The notes below the pieces were generated by a model. The model worked only from the letters and a program-made list of their open reading frames with translations. It searched no databases and had not been told where the DNA came from. Source: Yanshouia hominis (lineage in GTDB: Bacteria > Bacillota > Clostridia > Oscillospirales > Ruminococcaceae). From it: a stretch of DNA of 64,000 nucleotides. How positions within the stretch are numbered: the first letter of the stretch is position 1; every line of letters starts with the position of its first letter. Both the position numbers and the translations under genes were made by a program. Shown here piece by piece: positions 34,614-43,626 of the stretch. Where the stretch lies: the NCBI GenBank assembly GCA_014385025.1, contig JACRTB010000012.1, positions 24,551-88,550 on the forward strand. The letters run 5' to 3'.

Positions 34614-35990
34614 TTATTCGGCAGCGGCTTCGGCTTCCTTCTCAGCCTTGGTCTTTCTGGTGCGCTTGGGCTTGGGAGCCTCCTCCTCAGCGGAGTCCTC
34701 CTTCTTCTCCTCGGGGAGAGCGGAGGCGCTTTCGCGGACGATCTCAAGCGCCTTGCGGCAGGCCACATCCTCAGAGATCTCGGCCGCGCTGATGATGCCG
34801 CGAAGCTTCTCAAGCTCGGTGTGGTACTGCTCGGAGAGCTTCTTGTACTCCTCTTCAATCTCTTCCTCGGTGGGGACGATCTTTTCAGCTTCGGCAATCG
34901 CTTCCATCGCAAGGCGGGTCTTGACCTGGCTCTCGGCCTGCGGGCGGAAGGTTTCCTTGAACTGCTCCTCGGTCTGACCGCTGTACTGCAGGAAGTCCTT
35001 CAGCGAGAGGCCCTGCTGGCTCATCCGCATGGCGAAGTCCTGCATCAGCTCACGGACCCGGCTTTCAATCATGCAGTCGGGCACATCGACCTTCATATTG
35101 GCAACGACCTGCTCAAGCAGCTTGTTCTCAAAATCGGCCGCGGCCTTCTCCTCGGCGGAGGCGATCATCTTGGCCTTCATATCCTTTTTGAATTCCTCGA
35201 GGGTGTCAAACTCGCTGACATCCTTGGCGAACTCGTCGTCAACCTCGGGGAGCTGGCGCTCCTTGATGCCATTGATCTTAACCTTAAAGACAGACGCCTT
35301 TCCGGCCAGGGACTTCTCGCCATATTCCTCCGGGAAGGTAACGTTGACATCGAACTCCTCGCCGACCGAATGGCCGACAACCTGATCCTCAAATCCGGGG
35401 ATGAAGCTGCCAGACCCAAGTGTCAGAGGATGATTCTCGCCCTTGCCGCCTTCAAAAGCAACACCGTCGACAAAGCCCTCGAAATTGATGTCGGCAATAT
35501 CACCGAGCTTCGCGGCACGGTCGGTCACCTCGATGACGCGGGCATACTGGTCGCGCAGATGGGCAAACTGATGCTCGATCTGCTCGTCGGTCACTTCAAC
35601 GGCGGCCTTGACCGCGGAAAGGCCCTTATACTCGCCGAGCTCGGGAACCGGCTTGGTGGTGACAGTCGCCTTAAAGGTAAAGCCTTCGTCATTGACTTCC
35701 AGCACCTCGACATCGGCGGAATCAACCGGCTTGATGCCCGCGGCGTCAACGGCCTCGGAATAAGCCTCGGGATAAAGGGCGTTCATCGCGTCCTCATAGA
35801 ACATCCCCTTGCCGTACATTTTTTCCACCATTGCACGGGGCGCCTTTCCTTTGCGGAAGCCGGGGATGGTAATCTTCTTCATGTTCTTGGCGACAGCGGC
35901 GTCAACCGCCTTCTGAAACTTCTCACCCTTGACCTCAACGGTGAGTTCGGTGCGGTTGGTCTCCACCTGATTCGACGATACCAAAGACAT
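34614..35990 (-). CDS. tig: Trigger factor chaperone/peptidyl-prolyl isomerase
   Basis: A 458-residue ribosome-bound chaperone. The ribosome-docking loop GFRKGKAP lies in the N-terminal domain, followed by the FKBP-type isomerase domain (about 155-245) and the helical C-terminal chaperone domain. The tail is unusually Lys/Glu/Ala-rich (KPKRTRKTKAEKEAEAAAE), longer than in most homologues. ATG behind CAGGAGG. It is first of tig-clpP-clpX. Confidence 0.96.
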   Translation of the reverse strand: MSLVSSNQVETNRTELTVEVKGEKFQKAVDAAVAKNMKKITIPGFRKGKAPRAMVEKMYGKGMFYEDAMNALYPEAYSEAVDAAGIKPVDSADVEVLEVNDEGFTFKATVTTKPVPELGEYKGLSAVKAAVEVTDEQIEHQFAHLRDQYARVIEVTDRAAKLGDIADINFEGFVDGVAFEGGKGENHPLTLGSGSFIPGFEDQVVGHSVGEEFDVNVTFPEEYGEKSLAGKASVFKVKINGIKERQLPEVDDEFAKDVSEFDTLEEFKKDMKAKMIASAEEKAAADFENKLLEQVVANMKVDVPDCMIESRVRELMQDFAMRMSQQGLSLKDFLQYSGQTEEQFKETFRPQAESQVKTRLAMEAIAEAEKIVPTEEEIEEEYKKLSEQYHTELEKLRGIISAAEISEDVACRKALEIVRESASALPEEKKEDSAEEEAPKPKRTRKTKAEKEAEAAAE

Positions 35991-36026
35991 TTTTATTTCC
36001 TCCTGTTTGCAACATTACATCGTGGT

Positions 36027-36035
36027 ATTATAACA
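36027..36035 (-). promoter_or_regulatory. Extended -10 promoter of tig
   Basis: On the minus strand TGTTATAAT (extended -10, TGnTATAAT) lies about 35 nt upstream of the tig start; the -35 region is weak. Confidence 0.5.
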
Positions 36036-36071
36036 CAGTTTCTTCATGAATGCCACTCAAATTTTATGAAT

Positions 36072-36755
36072 TTACAGCTCTTTCAAACGAAATTTGAGAT
36101 GGTCGGCGGAAATCAACGAAAATTCGATTCCGAGGTATTCCCCTTCGAAGGCCTGCGGGCAGGCCGCACCATGCAGATGACCATAAAAGCAGCGCTTTAC
36201 ACCGTATTCGCGCAGCAGGTCAATCATGCCGCCCGAAACCGAGTCGGCAAAAAGCGGAGGATAATGCAGGAAGACAACCGGCGCAAGCTCCAGCTTCCTC
36301 GCAGCCTCCAGCGAGGCGCGAAGACGCCCTTCCTCCCGGGCCGCGACAGTCCGGTCATGGAGGCATCCTTCCTCCAGCATCCACCCGCGTGTCCCGCAGA
36401 GGGCAACGCCCTCAGCCGCAACACAACTATTATGGAGAATGGTCAGGCTGGTTAAACCATTCTGATCAAAAAACTCCTCCATCTTTTTGCGACTGTTCCA
36501 CCAGTAATCATGGTTTCCCTTCATCAGAATCTTCCGGCCGGGCAGCGAGTGGAGCAGCTCAAAATCACTTTTGGCTTCCTTAAAATTCATTCCCCAGGAG
36601 ATGTCCCCCGCGATCACAACGGTATCCTGCACATCAACCCGCGACCTCCAGTCGGAGGTGATGCGGCCGACGTAATCCTGCCATCCGGAAAAAATATCCA
36701 TCGGCTTGTTGCAGCCGGTGGAAAGATGCAGGTCCCCAATTGCAAAAATCGCCAT
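36072..36755 (-). CDS. Calcineurin-like metallophosphoesterase
   Basis: A 227-residue phosphoesterase with the dimetal site motifs in order: IGDLHL (GDxH), VIAGDISWG (GDxxW), MKGNHDYWW (GNHD) and FYGHLHGAA (GHxH). Substrate unknown. Transcribed toward tig, with an ATG behind AAAGGAG. The 100-nt gap upstream is shared with the divergent DUF1540 miniprotein gene. Confidence 0.9.
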   Translation of the reverse strand: MAIFAIGDLHLSTGCNKPMDIFSGWQDYVGRITSDWRSRVDVQDTVVIAGDISWGMNFKEAKSDFELLHSLPGRKILMKGNHDYWWNSRKKMEEFFDQNGLTSLTILHNSCVAAEGVALCGTRGWMLEEGCLHDRTVAAREEGRLRASLEAARKLELAPVVFLHYPPLFADSVSGGMIDLLREYGVKRCFYGHLHGAACPQAFEGEYLGIEFSLISADHLKFRLKEL

Positions 36756-36855
36756 GGGATTCTCCTTTCAAGGATTTGGACCGACTCAAAAAATTTTACC
36801 GCGTATTCTCCCCCGTCAAATGCAAATGCTTCATCTGTGAGAGGAGGTGAACGAG

Positions 36856-37020
36856 ATGGAAGAAGCAAGAAACTGCATTTGCTGCAACGTTCAGAACTGT
36901 GCCTATAATGACGACTGCCGCTGCACTGCCAAAAAGGTCGATGTCGGCCCGCAATACTGCGCCTGCACCGCCGGATGCAGCGACGAAACAGTTTGCGCCA
37001 CCTTTCGTCCCAAGGCATAA
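36856..37020 (+). CDS. DUF1540 cysteine-rich miniprotein (54 aa)
   Basis: A short gene easily missed by length cut-offs. The ATG lies seven bases after GAGGAGGTG and the frame ends in TAA. The 54 residues contain nine cysteines in a DUF1540-like pattern (NCICCNVQNCAYND..CRCTAKKVDVG, then CACTAGC and VCATFRPKA). The family is thought to bind metal or form disulfides and is common in Clostridia, often near sporulation or envelope genes; its function is not settled. Divergent from the phosphoesterase gene. Confidence 0.85.
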   Translation: MEEARNCICCNVQNCAYNDDCRCTAKKVDVGPQYCACTAGCSDETVCATFRPKA

Positions 37021-37062
37021 GAAAGCTTTTTGAATAGAAGCACAGCCCGGTCCAAAACAAAA

Positions 37063-37108
37063 GGGTACGCCACAGAGAGAGTCTGCCGAGCCTGTGCCGG
37101 AGGTACCC
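37063..37108 (-). terminator. Minus-strand terminator-like hairpin in the thrC-DUF1540 gap
   Basis: On the minus strand GGGTAC..CACAG / CTGTG..GTACCC forms a two-part stem followed by TTTTGTTTTGG. It could end readthrough from thrC or a small RNA from the repeat region. Confidence 0.5.
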
Positions 37109-37192
37109 GAAATGCTCTGCCTCGTGCCCTGCAATACTCCGGCCAACAGGCCTCAAAAACGCGGCAAGGCATGCTACGGGCCGCGCAGCCGG

Positions 37193-37320
37193 AGTGCCGA
37201 GGCACAGCAAACGCGCCGCGGGCCGGGTGACCAGAGTGCCGAAGCACGGTAAACACGCCGCGTGGCCGGGTGATCAGAGTGCCGAAGCACAGCAAACACG
37301 CCGCGTGGCCGCATGGCCGG
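37193..37320. repeat. GC-rich 42/43-bp tandem repeat
   Basis: Three imperfect units beginning agtgccga (starts 37193, 37235, 37278), each carrying GCACnGnAAAC and CGCCGCG and ending CCGGGTGAnCAG, plus a partial fourth. Six-frame frames across it give Arg/Pro-rich peptides with no ribosome site, so it is treated as non-coding. The rest of 37021-37614 holds only hairpins. Confidence 0.75.
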
Positions 37321-37394
37321 GTGCGGCAGAGTGGGGAGATTCATTCGGACCGGTGCGAGGATACGCAGCGGCAAAGGTCGCTGCCGGGGCAGGC

Positions 37395-37437
37395 GCGAGC
37401 GTTGCAAAATGCATTTTTGCAACGCTCGCTTTCTTTG
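37395..37437 (+). terminator. Plus-strand terminator in the thrC gap
   Basis: 15-bp perfect stem GCGAGCGTTGCAAAA with its complement, 5-nt loop, followed by TTTCTTTG on plus. Confidence 0.65.
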
Positions 37438-37614
37438 TTAACGGAAACCACCAACCCTGCCGATGAAAGTACCCGGTAAAAAGCTTCCGCCGCAGGTATC
37501 GGGCGAAGCGAGTTGCCGGCAGCAGGCTTGGAGATATGAAAGGCTGCCGTTAGAAGGTGAACTCACCCGTTTACGGGCTGTGGGGCATATGACCTCCGCC
37601 CGCAATTCGAAAAT

Positions 37615-39108
37615 TTATTTCTGAGAAGCGAAGAGCTCGATCTCCCGGGGCATTTCCTCCGGAAGGAGCACTTTAGTGAAGCGAATCTTCGCCTTCTCCA
37701 AAGCGGCGATGTTTTCGGGGATCGGCGCGCCGGTTCCCTGAGAAAGCGCCTTGACCGCGGCGAATTCATCGGCGGGGCGCTCTGCTCCCAAGGCGCCGAG
37801 CACGCTGCCCGCAAATTTGAAGGGTGAGGCGGTCGAAAGAATCACCGCCGGAGTCTGGTCCCCCGTTTCCGCTTTATACTGATCATAAACGCCGAAGGCC
37901 ACCGAGGTATGCGGATCGATCAGATAGCCGATTTCGTCAAGAGTTTTCTTAATGATGCCGCGGCAGACCTCGTCGCCGACCGTGCCGCCCCAGAAATCGG
38001 CATCGAGCCGCGCCTTCATTTCCGGGGGAATCGAGTAACGGCGGTTTTCCTTGAGTTCCTCCATCATAGCGGCAACCTGACGGTCATCCTTACCGCAAAG
38101 CTCATAGAGCAGACGCTCAAGGTTTGAGGAAATCAGGATGTCCATCGACGGGGACATCGTGGTATAAAAATTGCGATTGGCATCGTAAACGCCGCTCTTC
38201 ATAAAGTCGGCCAAAACGTCATTCTGATTCGAAGCGCAGATCAGTTTGCCCACCGGCAGGCCCATCCGCTTGGCATAATAGCCCGCCAGGATGTTGCCGA
38301 AGTTTCCGGTCGGAACGACAAAGTTGACCGGGTCGCCGAGCTTGATGCATTCGCAGCCGACAAGGTCGGCATAGGCCGAAAAATAGTAGACAATCTGAGG
38401 AACCAGACGGCCCCAGTTGATCGAGTTGGCCGACGAAAGAACCGTCCCGCGCTCGGCCAGACGGGCGATCACGCCGGGATCGGTGAAGATTTTCTTCACT
38501 TCGGTCTGCGCGTTGTCAAAATTCCCCTCAATGGCGTAGACCGCAACGTTCTCCCCGCGCTGGGTCACCATCTGGAGCTGCTGCATCGGGCTGACCCCGT
38601 CGTTGGGATAAAAGACAGCGATCTTCACCCCTTCAACGCCGCAGAAGCCCTCTAGCGCGGCCTTGCCGGTATCCCCGGAGGTAGCGACCAGAATCAGGAT
38701 CTGCTTGCCGTCGAGGGCACGACGGGCCGCCGAGACCATCAGATGGGGCAGCAGCTGCAGCGCCATATCCTTGAAGGCGCAGGTCGGGCCATGCCAGAGT
38801 TCAAGAACAAAGCGTCCATCCGAAAGGTCGGAAAGGGGGGCGGCCCAGTCCTCCTCAAAGACCCCGTCGGTGTAGGCGGCCGCCGCTGCCTCGGCAAGCT
38901 CGCCGGAGGTGAAATCGGTCAGGAAAAGGGAGAGCACCTGTTCGGCGCGGGCAGGATACTCCTTGTCGCAGAGTTCCTTCAGCCACGCCCGGTCGATCTG
39001 CGGAATCTCCTTCGGGACGAAAAGCCCGCCCTCCGCCGAAATGCCATGCGCGATGGCAAAGGAAGAGGAAACCGAAAGGGAGCTGTCTCTCGTGCTGGTG
39101 TACTGCAT
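37615..39108 (-). CDS. thrC: Threonine synthase
   Basis: A 497-residue PLP enzyme converting O-phosphohomoserine to L-threonine. It starts with the family's MQYTSTR, has the PLP lysine in TCAFKDMALQLL, the phosphate/PLP loop ATSGDTGKAALEG and NSINWGRLVPQ. Length is that of the long-type enzyme. Start taken at ATG 39108 (11 nt behind AAAGGA); the ATG four codons earlier abuts that site. It is 76 nt downstream of yraN, possibly at the tail of the rplS-to-yraN run. Confidence 0.95.
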   Translation of the reverse strand: MQYTSTRDSSLSVSSSFAIAHGISAEGGLFVPKEIPQIDRAWLKELCDKEYPARAEQVLSLFLTDFTSGELAEAAAAAYTDGVFEEDWAAPLSDLSDGRFVLELWHGPTCAFKDMALQLLPHLMVSAARRALDGKQILILVATSGDTGKAALEGFCGVEGVKIAVFYPNDGVSPMQQLQMVTQRGENVAVYAIEGNFDNAQTEVKKIFTDPGVIARLAERGTVLSSANSINWGRLVPQIVYYFSAYADLVGCECIKLGDPVNFVVPTGNFGNILAGYYAKRMGLPVGKLICASNQNDVLADFMKSGVYDANRNFYTTMSPSMDILISSNLERLLYELCGKDDRQVAAMMEELKENRRYSIPPEMKARLDADFWGGTVGDEVCRGIIKKTLDEIGYLIDPHTSVAFGVYDQYKAETGDQTPAVILSTASPFKFAGSVLGALGAERPADEFAAVKALSQGTGAPIPENIAALEKAKIRFTKVLLPEEMPREIELFASQK

Positions 39109-39184
39109 TGATGAATTCATCCTTTCGCTGGCAATCGATTAATCAGGCCGTTGGCCGGACCGATCCGGCACAGCGCCTTTTTTA

Positions 39185-39583
39185 TCACATTATGACCTTC
39201 ATGGTCCGGTCAAAGGCGCCCTCCAGGTGTTCCGCGCCCCTCACCCGGAATTCCCGGGCTTTCTCGATGACAACCTCAACCACATCGAAGCGCGGCTGAA
39301 GGGCGGTTGGAAAGCGTTGAAGATAACCCTCGGCGGCCAGAATGATCCGGCCTTGCTTCCGCCGCGAAACGGCTGCCGCCGGACGGGAAAGGGAGTCCGC
39401 CGCGCGGGTCTTTACCTCGACAAAGGCGAGAATCTCCCCTTTTTGTGCAATCAGGTCGATTTCTCCGTAGCGGGTGCGGAAATTGCGTGAGAGGATGCGA
39501 TAGCCCTCCCGCTCGAGCAGCCGGGCCGCATACTCCTCGCCCAGCCTTCCCCTCTCGCTTCGGTCATTTGACATAGCCGGCAT
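39185..39583 (-). CDS. yraN: YraN/UPF0102 family nuclease-fold protein
   Basis: A 132-residue member of UPF0102, an endonuclease-like fold. Its core has GRLGEEYAARLLEREGYRILSRNFR, YGEIDLIAQKGEILAFVEVKTR and FDVVEVV. The E..D..E-x-K pattern matches restriction-endonuclease-like active sites; the cellular role is unclear. Start set at ATG 39583 behind GAGGGGG; it overlaps the 3' end of the upstream gene by 20 nt. Confidence 0.85.
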   Translation of the reverse strand: MPAMSNDRSERGRLGEEYAARLLEREGYRILSRNFRTRYGEIDLIAQKGEILAFVEVKTRAADSLSRPAAAVSRRKQGRIILAAEGYLQRFPTALQPRFDVVEVVIEKAREFRVRGAEHLEGAFDRTMKVIM

Positions 39584-40406
39584 GTGTTTCCCCCTCGCCG
39601 AGCAGCGGCTCATACATCATCATCGCGTGGTTGGCGGCAAGGAACTCTTCGCCGAGCGGCTCCCCTTCGTGGGTATACACCAAACGGTAAAGCTCGTTGT
39701 GCCGACTGTATCCACCCCACCATTCTCCCTGCATCCGATGGCCGCGTTCGACGACCTCATAGCGAAAACGGGACTGTGAGGAACAGCGCCACTCGCCGTG
39801 GAGGAAACGCTCTCCGACCCGGAGCCTGAGCTGAAAGATATCCTGGGTATCGTTGCGGAGCATCAGGTCACCGTGCGGATAAAAGCAGGTTGCGCCGCTG
39901 CCGAACGGCTGGGTGCGGCCCGCATCGGGAAACACATCATAGCCGTGGCGGTGGCGCTCGGTAACGGTCAGCGGAGTGTGCAGGGTCATCCAGTAGATCA
40001 GGTTGGAGAGTTGGCAAAGCCCCCCTCCGCAGCCGGCGGTCACCTCGCCCGAGCGGAGAATCACCCCGTCAAGGTATCCCTTGGCATAGGTGGGTCTACC
40101 GATCTGCTTCCAGTAGCTGAGCGTCTCCCCAGGGTGCAGCAGGATTCCGTCGAGCCGCCCGCAGGCGACCCGCAGGTTCTGCACCTTATTATATTGGTAA
40201 ATCATCTCCACGTCGCGCAGGCGCCGGAGCAAAGGCGTCTGATGCCGGGCGTAAAGAAATGGCAGGGATTCCGTCTGGCGGAAAGCCGCGAAGCGTATTC
40301 CCGGGGAAAGCCAAAAGAGATACCTTCGAAACGAGTAATAGGCCTGTCCGCAGCAGCGGCGCAGCCGGGAACGAGAAACCGTCCTCAGGCCGTTTGGGTC
40401 GTGCAT
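39564..40406 (-). CDS. VanW-family protein
   Basis: A 280-residue protein of the VanW family. The core runs from YNKVQNLRVACGRLDGILLHPGETLSYW through GYLDGVILRSGEVTAGCGGGLCQLSNLIYWMTLHTPL to ERHRHGYDVFPD. The function of VanW proteins is not known, even in vancomycin resistance clusters. There is no van cluster here, so no resistance role is implied. No clear signal peptide. It follows rnhB by 93 nt and overlaps yraN. Confidence 0.85.
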   Translation of the reverse strand: MHDPNGLRTVSRSRLRRCCGQAYYSFRRYLFWLSPGIRFAAFRQTESLPFLYARHQTPLLRRLRDVEMIYQYNKVQNLRVACGRLDGILLHPGETLSYWKQIGRPTYAKGYLDGVILRSGEVTAGCGGGLCQLSNLIYWMTLHTPLTVTERHRHGYDVFPDAGRTQPFGSGATCFYPHGDLMLRNDTQDIFQLRLRVGERFLHGEWRCSSQSRFRYEVVERGHRMQGEWWGGYSRHNELYRLVYTHEGEPLGEEFLAANHAMMMYEPLLGEGETHAGYVK

Positions 40407-40499
40407 TCGTCCGCCCCCTTATCTCCTGAAAAAGCATTTTTTTCAGTGTACCACATCGGAGCGGCCGCTTCAATGCAGCAGGGCCGGCGACAGAAATTT

Positions 40500-41126
40500 T
40501 TATGTCCGCAGGCTTGCGGGAAGCTTTTTCAGGAAGCTGCGCCGGTGTTCCGGCGTGAGGCCGAGCCGCAGGATTGCCTCGTAATGGGCGGCAGTGCCAT
40601 AGCCCTTGTGCTTTGCAAAGCCGTAGCCGGGGTACCGCGCGTCAAGCTCGCGGAGCAGGCGGTCCCGGGTGACCTTGGCAATGATCGAGGCCGCACTGAT
40701 GCAGGCGGCCTTGGAATCACCCTTCACCAGCGTCGTGGTCGGCAGGCCGATCAGCGGATCGCGGTTGCCGTCCACCAGCAGGTAGTCGGGAATTTTGGAA
40801 AGTCCTTCAACTGCCCGGCGCATCGCCAGGAATGTAGCCTGCAGAATATTGATCTCGTCGATTTCCTGTGCGGAGGCAAACCCCACCGACCAGCAGACGG
40901 CCTCTCCAGTGATGATCTCATAGAGCGTCTCCCGCTTCTTTTCCGAGAGCTTTTTGGAGTCATTCAGCCCTTCGATGATCAGGCCCTCCGGCAGGATTAC
41001 CGCTCCCGCGGCCACCGGTCCCACCAAAGGACCTCGGCCCGCCTCGTCCACCCCGCAGATCAGAGCCAATCCTTTGCGATGCAGCGCGCTCTCGATCTCG
41101 TAAAGCTCCGGCCCCGGCGCGCTCAT
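40500..41126 (-). CDS. rnhB: Ribonuclease HII
   Basis: A 208-residue nuclease that removes ribonucleotides from RNA-DNA hybrids. Signature [22 protein letters not shown] contains the DEAGRG acidic pair; the later Asp residues are in LLVDGN and KVTRDRLL. Its ATG overlaps the rbgA stop by 4 nt, the conserved rbgA-rnhB coupling. Confidence 0.95.
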   Translation of the reverse strand: MSAPGPELYEIESALHRKGLALICGVDEAGRGPLVGPVAAGAVILPEGLIIEGLNDSKKLSEKKRETLYEIITGEAVCWSVGFASAQEIDEINILQATFLAMRRAVEGLSKIPDYLLVDGNRDPLIGLPTTTLVKGDSKAACISAASIIAKVTRDRLLRELDARYPGYGFAKHKGYGTAAHYEAILRLGLTPEHRRSFLKKLPASLRT

Positions 41127-42004
41127 CGTCTGATCTCCTCGGGAGTCTCGAGCGAAATCCGCCCGATCTTCCCGCCGCGAAACTCGTCAAGCAGCGTGAT
41201 GGCGGCGCGCAGGGTATCGGCGTCCCCTCCGGGAAGCAGCATCCCCCGTCTTTTTGCCACAAGGCAAAGCAGCGCGTAGCCGTCAGTGCCCTCCAGCTCG
41301 GCGGATTCAAGGCGATAACGGGATGAGAGCGCGGCCGGATACCGCGCGGCAAGCAGCAGAAGCAGCGAGCAGGCAAGGTCCTCCTGATCGAGAATCTCAT
41401 CCCGGATCGCGCCGGTATATGCGAGGTGGCGCCCCACCTTCTGGTCCTCAAACTTCGGCCAGAGGACGCCGGGCATATCGAGCAGCTCCATGCCGCCCTC
41501 CAGCTTGACCCACTGACGGCCCCGGGTCACGCCGGGACGGTCCTCGACCTTGGTGCGCCGCTGTCCCGCCAGGCGGTTGATCAGCGACGATTTTCCCACG
41601 TTGGGAATCCCCACGATCATCAGGCGCAGAGGCCTGCCGGTCATCCCGCGGGCGGCATTGCGTTCGAGCCGTTCGGCGCAGAGCTCCCGCAGCTTCGGCT
41701 CGAGCTGCCGCAGCCCCTTTCCGCTGCGGCAGTCCGCTTCGAGGGCGGGCAGCCCCTTTCCGGTGAAGAAGTCCCGCCAGCGGGCGGTCACCTGCGGGTC
41801 GGCGACGTCCGATTTGTTGAGCAGAATCAGCCGGGGCTTCGAGCGGGTCAGCCCCTCGATCTCCGGATTGCGGCTCGAGCGGACGATCCGCGCGTCCCGC
41901 AGCTCGACCACCGCGTCGATCAGCGGAAGGCTTTCCCGCATCAGCCTGCGGGTTTTCGCCATATGCCCGGGGAACCATTGGATTTGTTTTCCTTGTTCAG
42001 CCAA
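41123..42004 (-). CDS. rbgA: Ribosome biogenesis GTPase RbgA (YlqF)
   Basis: A 293-residue circularly permuted GTPase for 50S subunit assembly. G4 LLNKSDVAD comes first, then G1 [14 protein letters not shown], then G3 [10 protein letters not shown], the order diagnostic of this family. The N-terminal [11 protein letters not shown] is typical. TTG start behind AGGAG. It lies between lepB and rnhB. Confidence 0.95.
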   Translation of the reverse strand: MAEQGKQIQWFPGHMAKTRRLMRESLPLIDAVVELRDARIVRSSRNPEIEGLTRSKPRLILLNKSDVADPQVTARWRDFFTGKGLPALEADCRSGKGLRQLEPKLRELCAERLERNAARGMTGRPLRLMIVGIPNVGKSSLINRLAGQRRTKVEDRPGVTRGRQWVKLEGGMELLDMPGVLWPKFEDQKVGRHLAYTGAIRDEILDQEDLACSLLLLLAARYPAALSSRYRLESAELEGTDGYALLCLVAKRRGMLLPGGDADTLRAAITLLDEFRGGKIGRISLETPEEIRR

Positions 42005-42061
42005 GATGTTTCTCCTGTTCCGCGGCGGCCGTCCGGCATACCGGCCGGATGCAGCGCCGTT

Positions 42062-42646
42062 TTAGTGTACTGTGCCGAGAGCGTCGAATGGGAACACCCG
42101 CAGATAGGCTTTGCCGAGGACATAGCGGGTATCGACAAAGCCGATCTCGCTTGCGCGGCTGTCGTAGGAGCCGTTGCGGTTATCCCCCATGACAAAGACA
42201 TGTCCCTCCGGAACGGTGAGCGGAAACTCCATGTCGTAGTGCCGGTTGGTCGGAGTGTGGGTGTAAGGCTCGTCGAGCGCCTCGCCGTTGACATAGACGG
42301 TTCCTTCCACAAAATCGATGTCCACCCGCTGCCCTTCGGTCGCAACAATCCGCTTAATAATCGGTTCGTTGTCCTCGTAGGGCTTGGTGACCACCACGAT
42401 ATCCCCCTGGTCGGCCGAAAAGCCCCATCGGGAAATGAAAAGCATATCTCCGTCGTGCAGGGTGTCGATCATCGAGCTTCCGCTGACCACAGAGGTCCTC
42501 GCGCCGAATGTGAACAGCAGTATCACAAAAACGACAGCCAGCACCGCGCTTTCAATCCATTCATACAGCTCAACAAAGGCGATATCCCTTTTTGGAGATT
42601 TCGGGGCCTGTGGGCCTTCCTCTCGGTTCTTTCCCTGATCCTCCAA
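42062..42646 (-). CDS. lepB: Type I signal peptidase
   Basis: A 194-residue membrane peptidase that cleaves secretory signal peptides. One membrane helix (about 29-48) is followed by the catalytic serine S58 (VVSGSSMIDTL) and lysine K98 (IIKRIVA), then VMGDNRNGSYDSR. TTG start behind AGGAGG. It is the second gene after rplS, which has its own terminator. Confidence 0.94.
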   Translation of the reverse strand: MEDQGKNREEGPQAPKSPKRDIAFVELYEWIESAVLAVVFVILLFTFGARTSVVSGSSMIDTLHDGDMLFISRWGFSADQGDIVVVTKPYEDNEPIIKRIVATEGQRVDIDFVEGTVYVNGEALDEPYTHTPTNRHYDMEFPLTVPEGHVFVMGDNRNGSYDSRASEIGFVDTRYVLGKAYLRVFPFDALGTVH

Positions 42647-42692
42647 GACAACCCCTCCTGACGTCAGTTTCTTTCTCTGTGAAAAATAGCAA

Positions 42693-42716
42693 AAAGGGAC
42701 AATTGCTTGTCCCTTT
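42693..42716 (-). terminator. Terminator or attenuator after rplS
   Basis: AAAGGGACAA / TTGTCCCTTT stem, 4-nt loop, followed on the minus strand by TTTTTGCTATTTTTC. It would keep most transcripts to rplS alone, with some reading through into lepB-rbgA-rnhB. Confidence 0.8.
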
Positions 42717-42736
42717 CTCGCAGTGCCATCTGAAAA

Positions 42737-43081
42737 TTATTTGCTGGCTTCCTTGACGCGGGCGGCCTTGCCGACGCGGTCTCTGAGGTAGTAGAGCTTG
42801 CTGCGGCGCACCTTGCCCGCGCGGATGACGGTAACCGACTCAACCACCGGCGAATGCAGCGGGAAAACTCTTTCGACGCCGACGCCGTGGGACATCCGGC
42901 GGACGGTAAAGGTCTCCTGAATGCCGCCGTGCTTCTTGGCAATCACGGTGCCCTCAAACGCCTGTACGCGGGACTTCTCACCCTCCTTGATGCGAACGCC
43001 GACACGGACCGTGTCGCCGATCGAGAAAGCAGGGGGATTCTCCTTCAGGCAGGGGGCTGCAAAATGTTTCAATGCGTCCAT
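42737..43081 (-). CDS. rplS: 50S ribosomal protein L19
   Basis: A 114-residue ribosomal protein with the conserved [32 protein letters not shown] and [15 protein letters not shown] blocks and a basic end ([22 protein letters not shown]). ATG behind AGGAGG. First in the rplS-lepB-rbgA-rnhB cluster. Confidence 0.97.
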   Translation of the reverse strand: MDALKHFAAPCLKENPPAFSIGDTVRVGVRIKEGEKSRVQAFEGTVIAKKHGGIQETFTVRRMSHGVGVERVFPLHSPVVESVTVIRAGKVRRSKLYYLRDRVGKAARVKEASK

Positions 43082-43220
43082 CGTAAATTTCCTCCTTCAT
43101 TTGTTCAGACATTCATTCCCGCTTGCCAAAGAACAAACGGCAGAGGACTGTCAGCTTTTCATTCCGGCTCTTCGCCGACATGAAATCCCGCTGTAAAGGG
43201 AGCACAGCGATTTACATGCC
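43082..43220 (-). ncRNA. rplS 5' leader, possible L19 autoregulatory RNA
   Basis: A leader of about 140 nt lies between the promoter and rplS. L19 leaders that bind L19 are known in Bacillota, but I could not verify that this sequence folds into that structure, so this is only a candidate. Confidence 0.25.
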
Positions 43221-43225
43221 TTAGT

Positions 43226-43254
43226 ATGATACCACACCTTTTGTGAAACCGCAA
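43226..43254 (-). promoter_or_regulatory. Promoter of rplS
   Basis: TTGCGG and TATCAT spaced 17 nt on the minus strand. Confidence 0.55.
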
Positions 43255-43472
43255 GGGATTTTCAGAATTTTTTGCTGAAATTGCTGAATTTTTTCTCTGC
43301 GGATTCCAGCGGCAGAATCGTTTTTCCTTTATGAGCGGCGGAATATTTTAAGGGAGAGAGATACCATTCGAAGCTATTTCGGATATTTCGAATCAAAAGG
43401 CCATTATGCAACAATTTTCAAGCATATTGTTATTTTTCCGAAGGATTTTCTTTGAAAATCACAGCATTTTGA

Positions 43473-43501
43473 TTGACATCATGTCAAATATGCGATAATC
43501 T
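43473..43501 (+). promoter_or_regulatory. Promoter of the degV-GH3 operon with a palindrome on its -35
   Basis: TTGACA (43473-43478) and TAATCT (43496-43501) are 17 nt apart. The -35 is part of TTGACAT-C-ATGTCAA, a near-perfect 15-bp palindrome, which suggests regulator binding. The A+T-rich stretch 43255-43472 holds no gene. A leader of about 120 nt follows before degV. Confidence 0.6.
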
Positions 43502-43626
43502 ATAATTTGTAATATTATCGTTTAAAATACAGGAAAGATTCCCATTCAAGAGACTTTTTCTCAATCGGTAATCATGAAGATGACGCCGGCTCTCTCGTGA
43601 CGGCCGGCCCTGTAACGGAGGAATTC

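Noticed and set aside
34821..36455. 544-codon plus-strand open frame opposite tig
   Set aside because: It lies antisense to a full, highly conserved trigger-factor gene and has no ribosome site; GC-rich codon use in tig leaves the opposite strand open.
37193..37320. 42/43-bp repeat considered as a CRISPR array
   Set aside because: Units are contiguous and imperfect with no unique spacers between identical short repeats, and no cas gene is nearby.
37021..37479. Arg/Pro-rich short open frames in the repeat region
   Set aside because: Several overlapping frames on both strands share the low-complexity sequence and none has a ribosome site.
39564..40406. VanW-like gene as a vancomycin resistance marker
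   Set aside because: No vanHAX or vanRS genes around it; VanW-family proteins are common in Clostridia without resistance.
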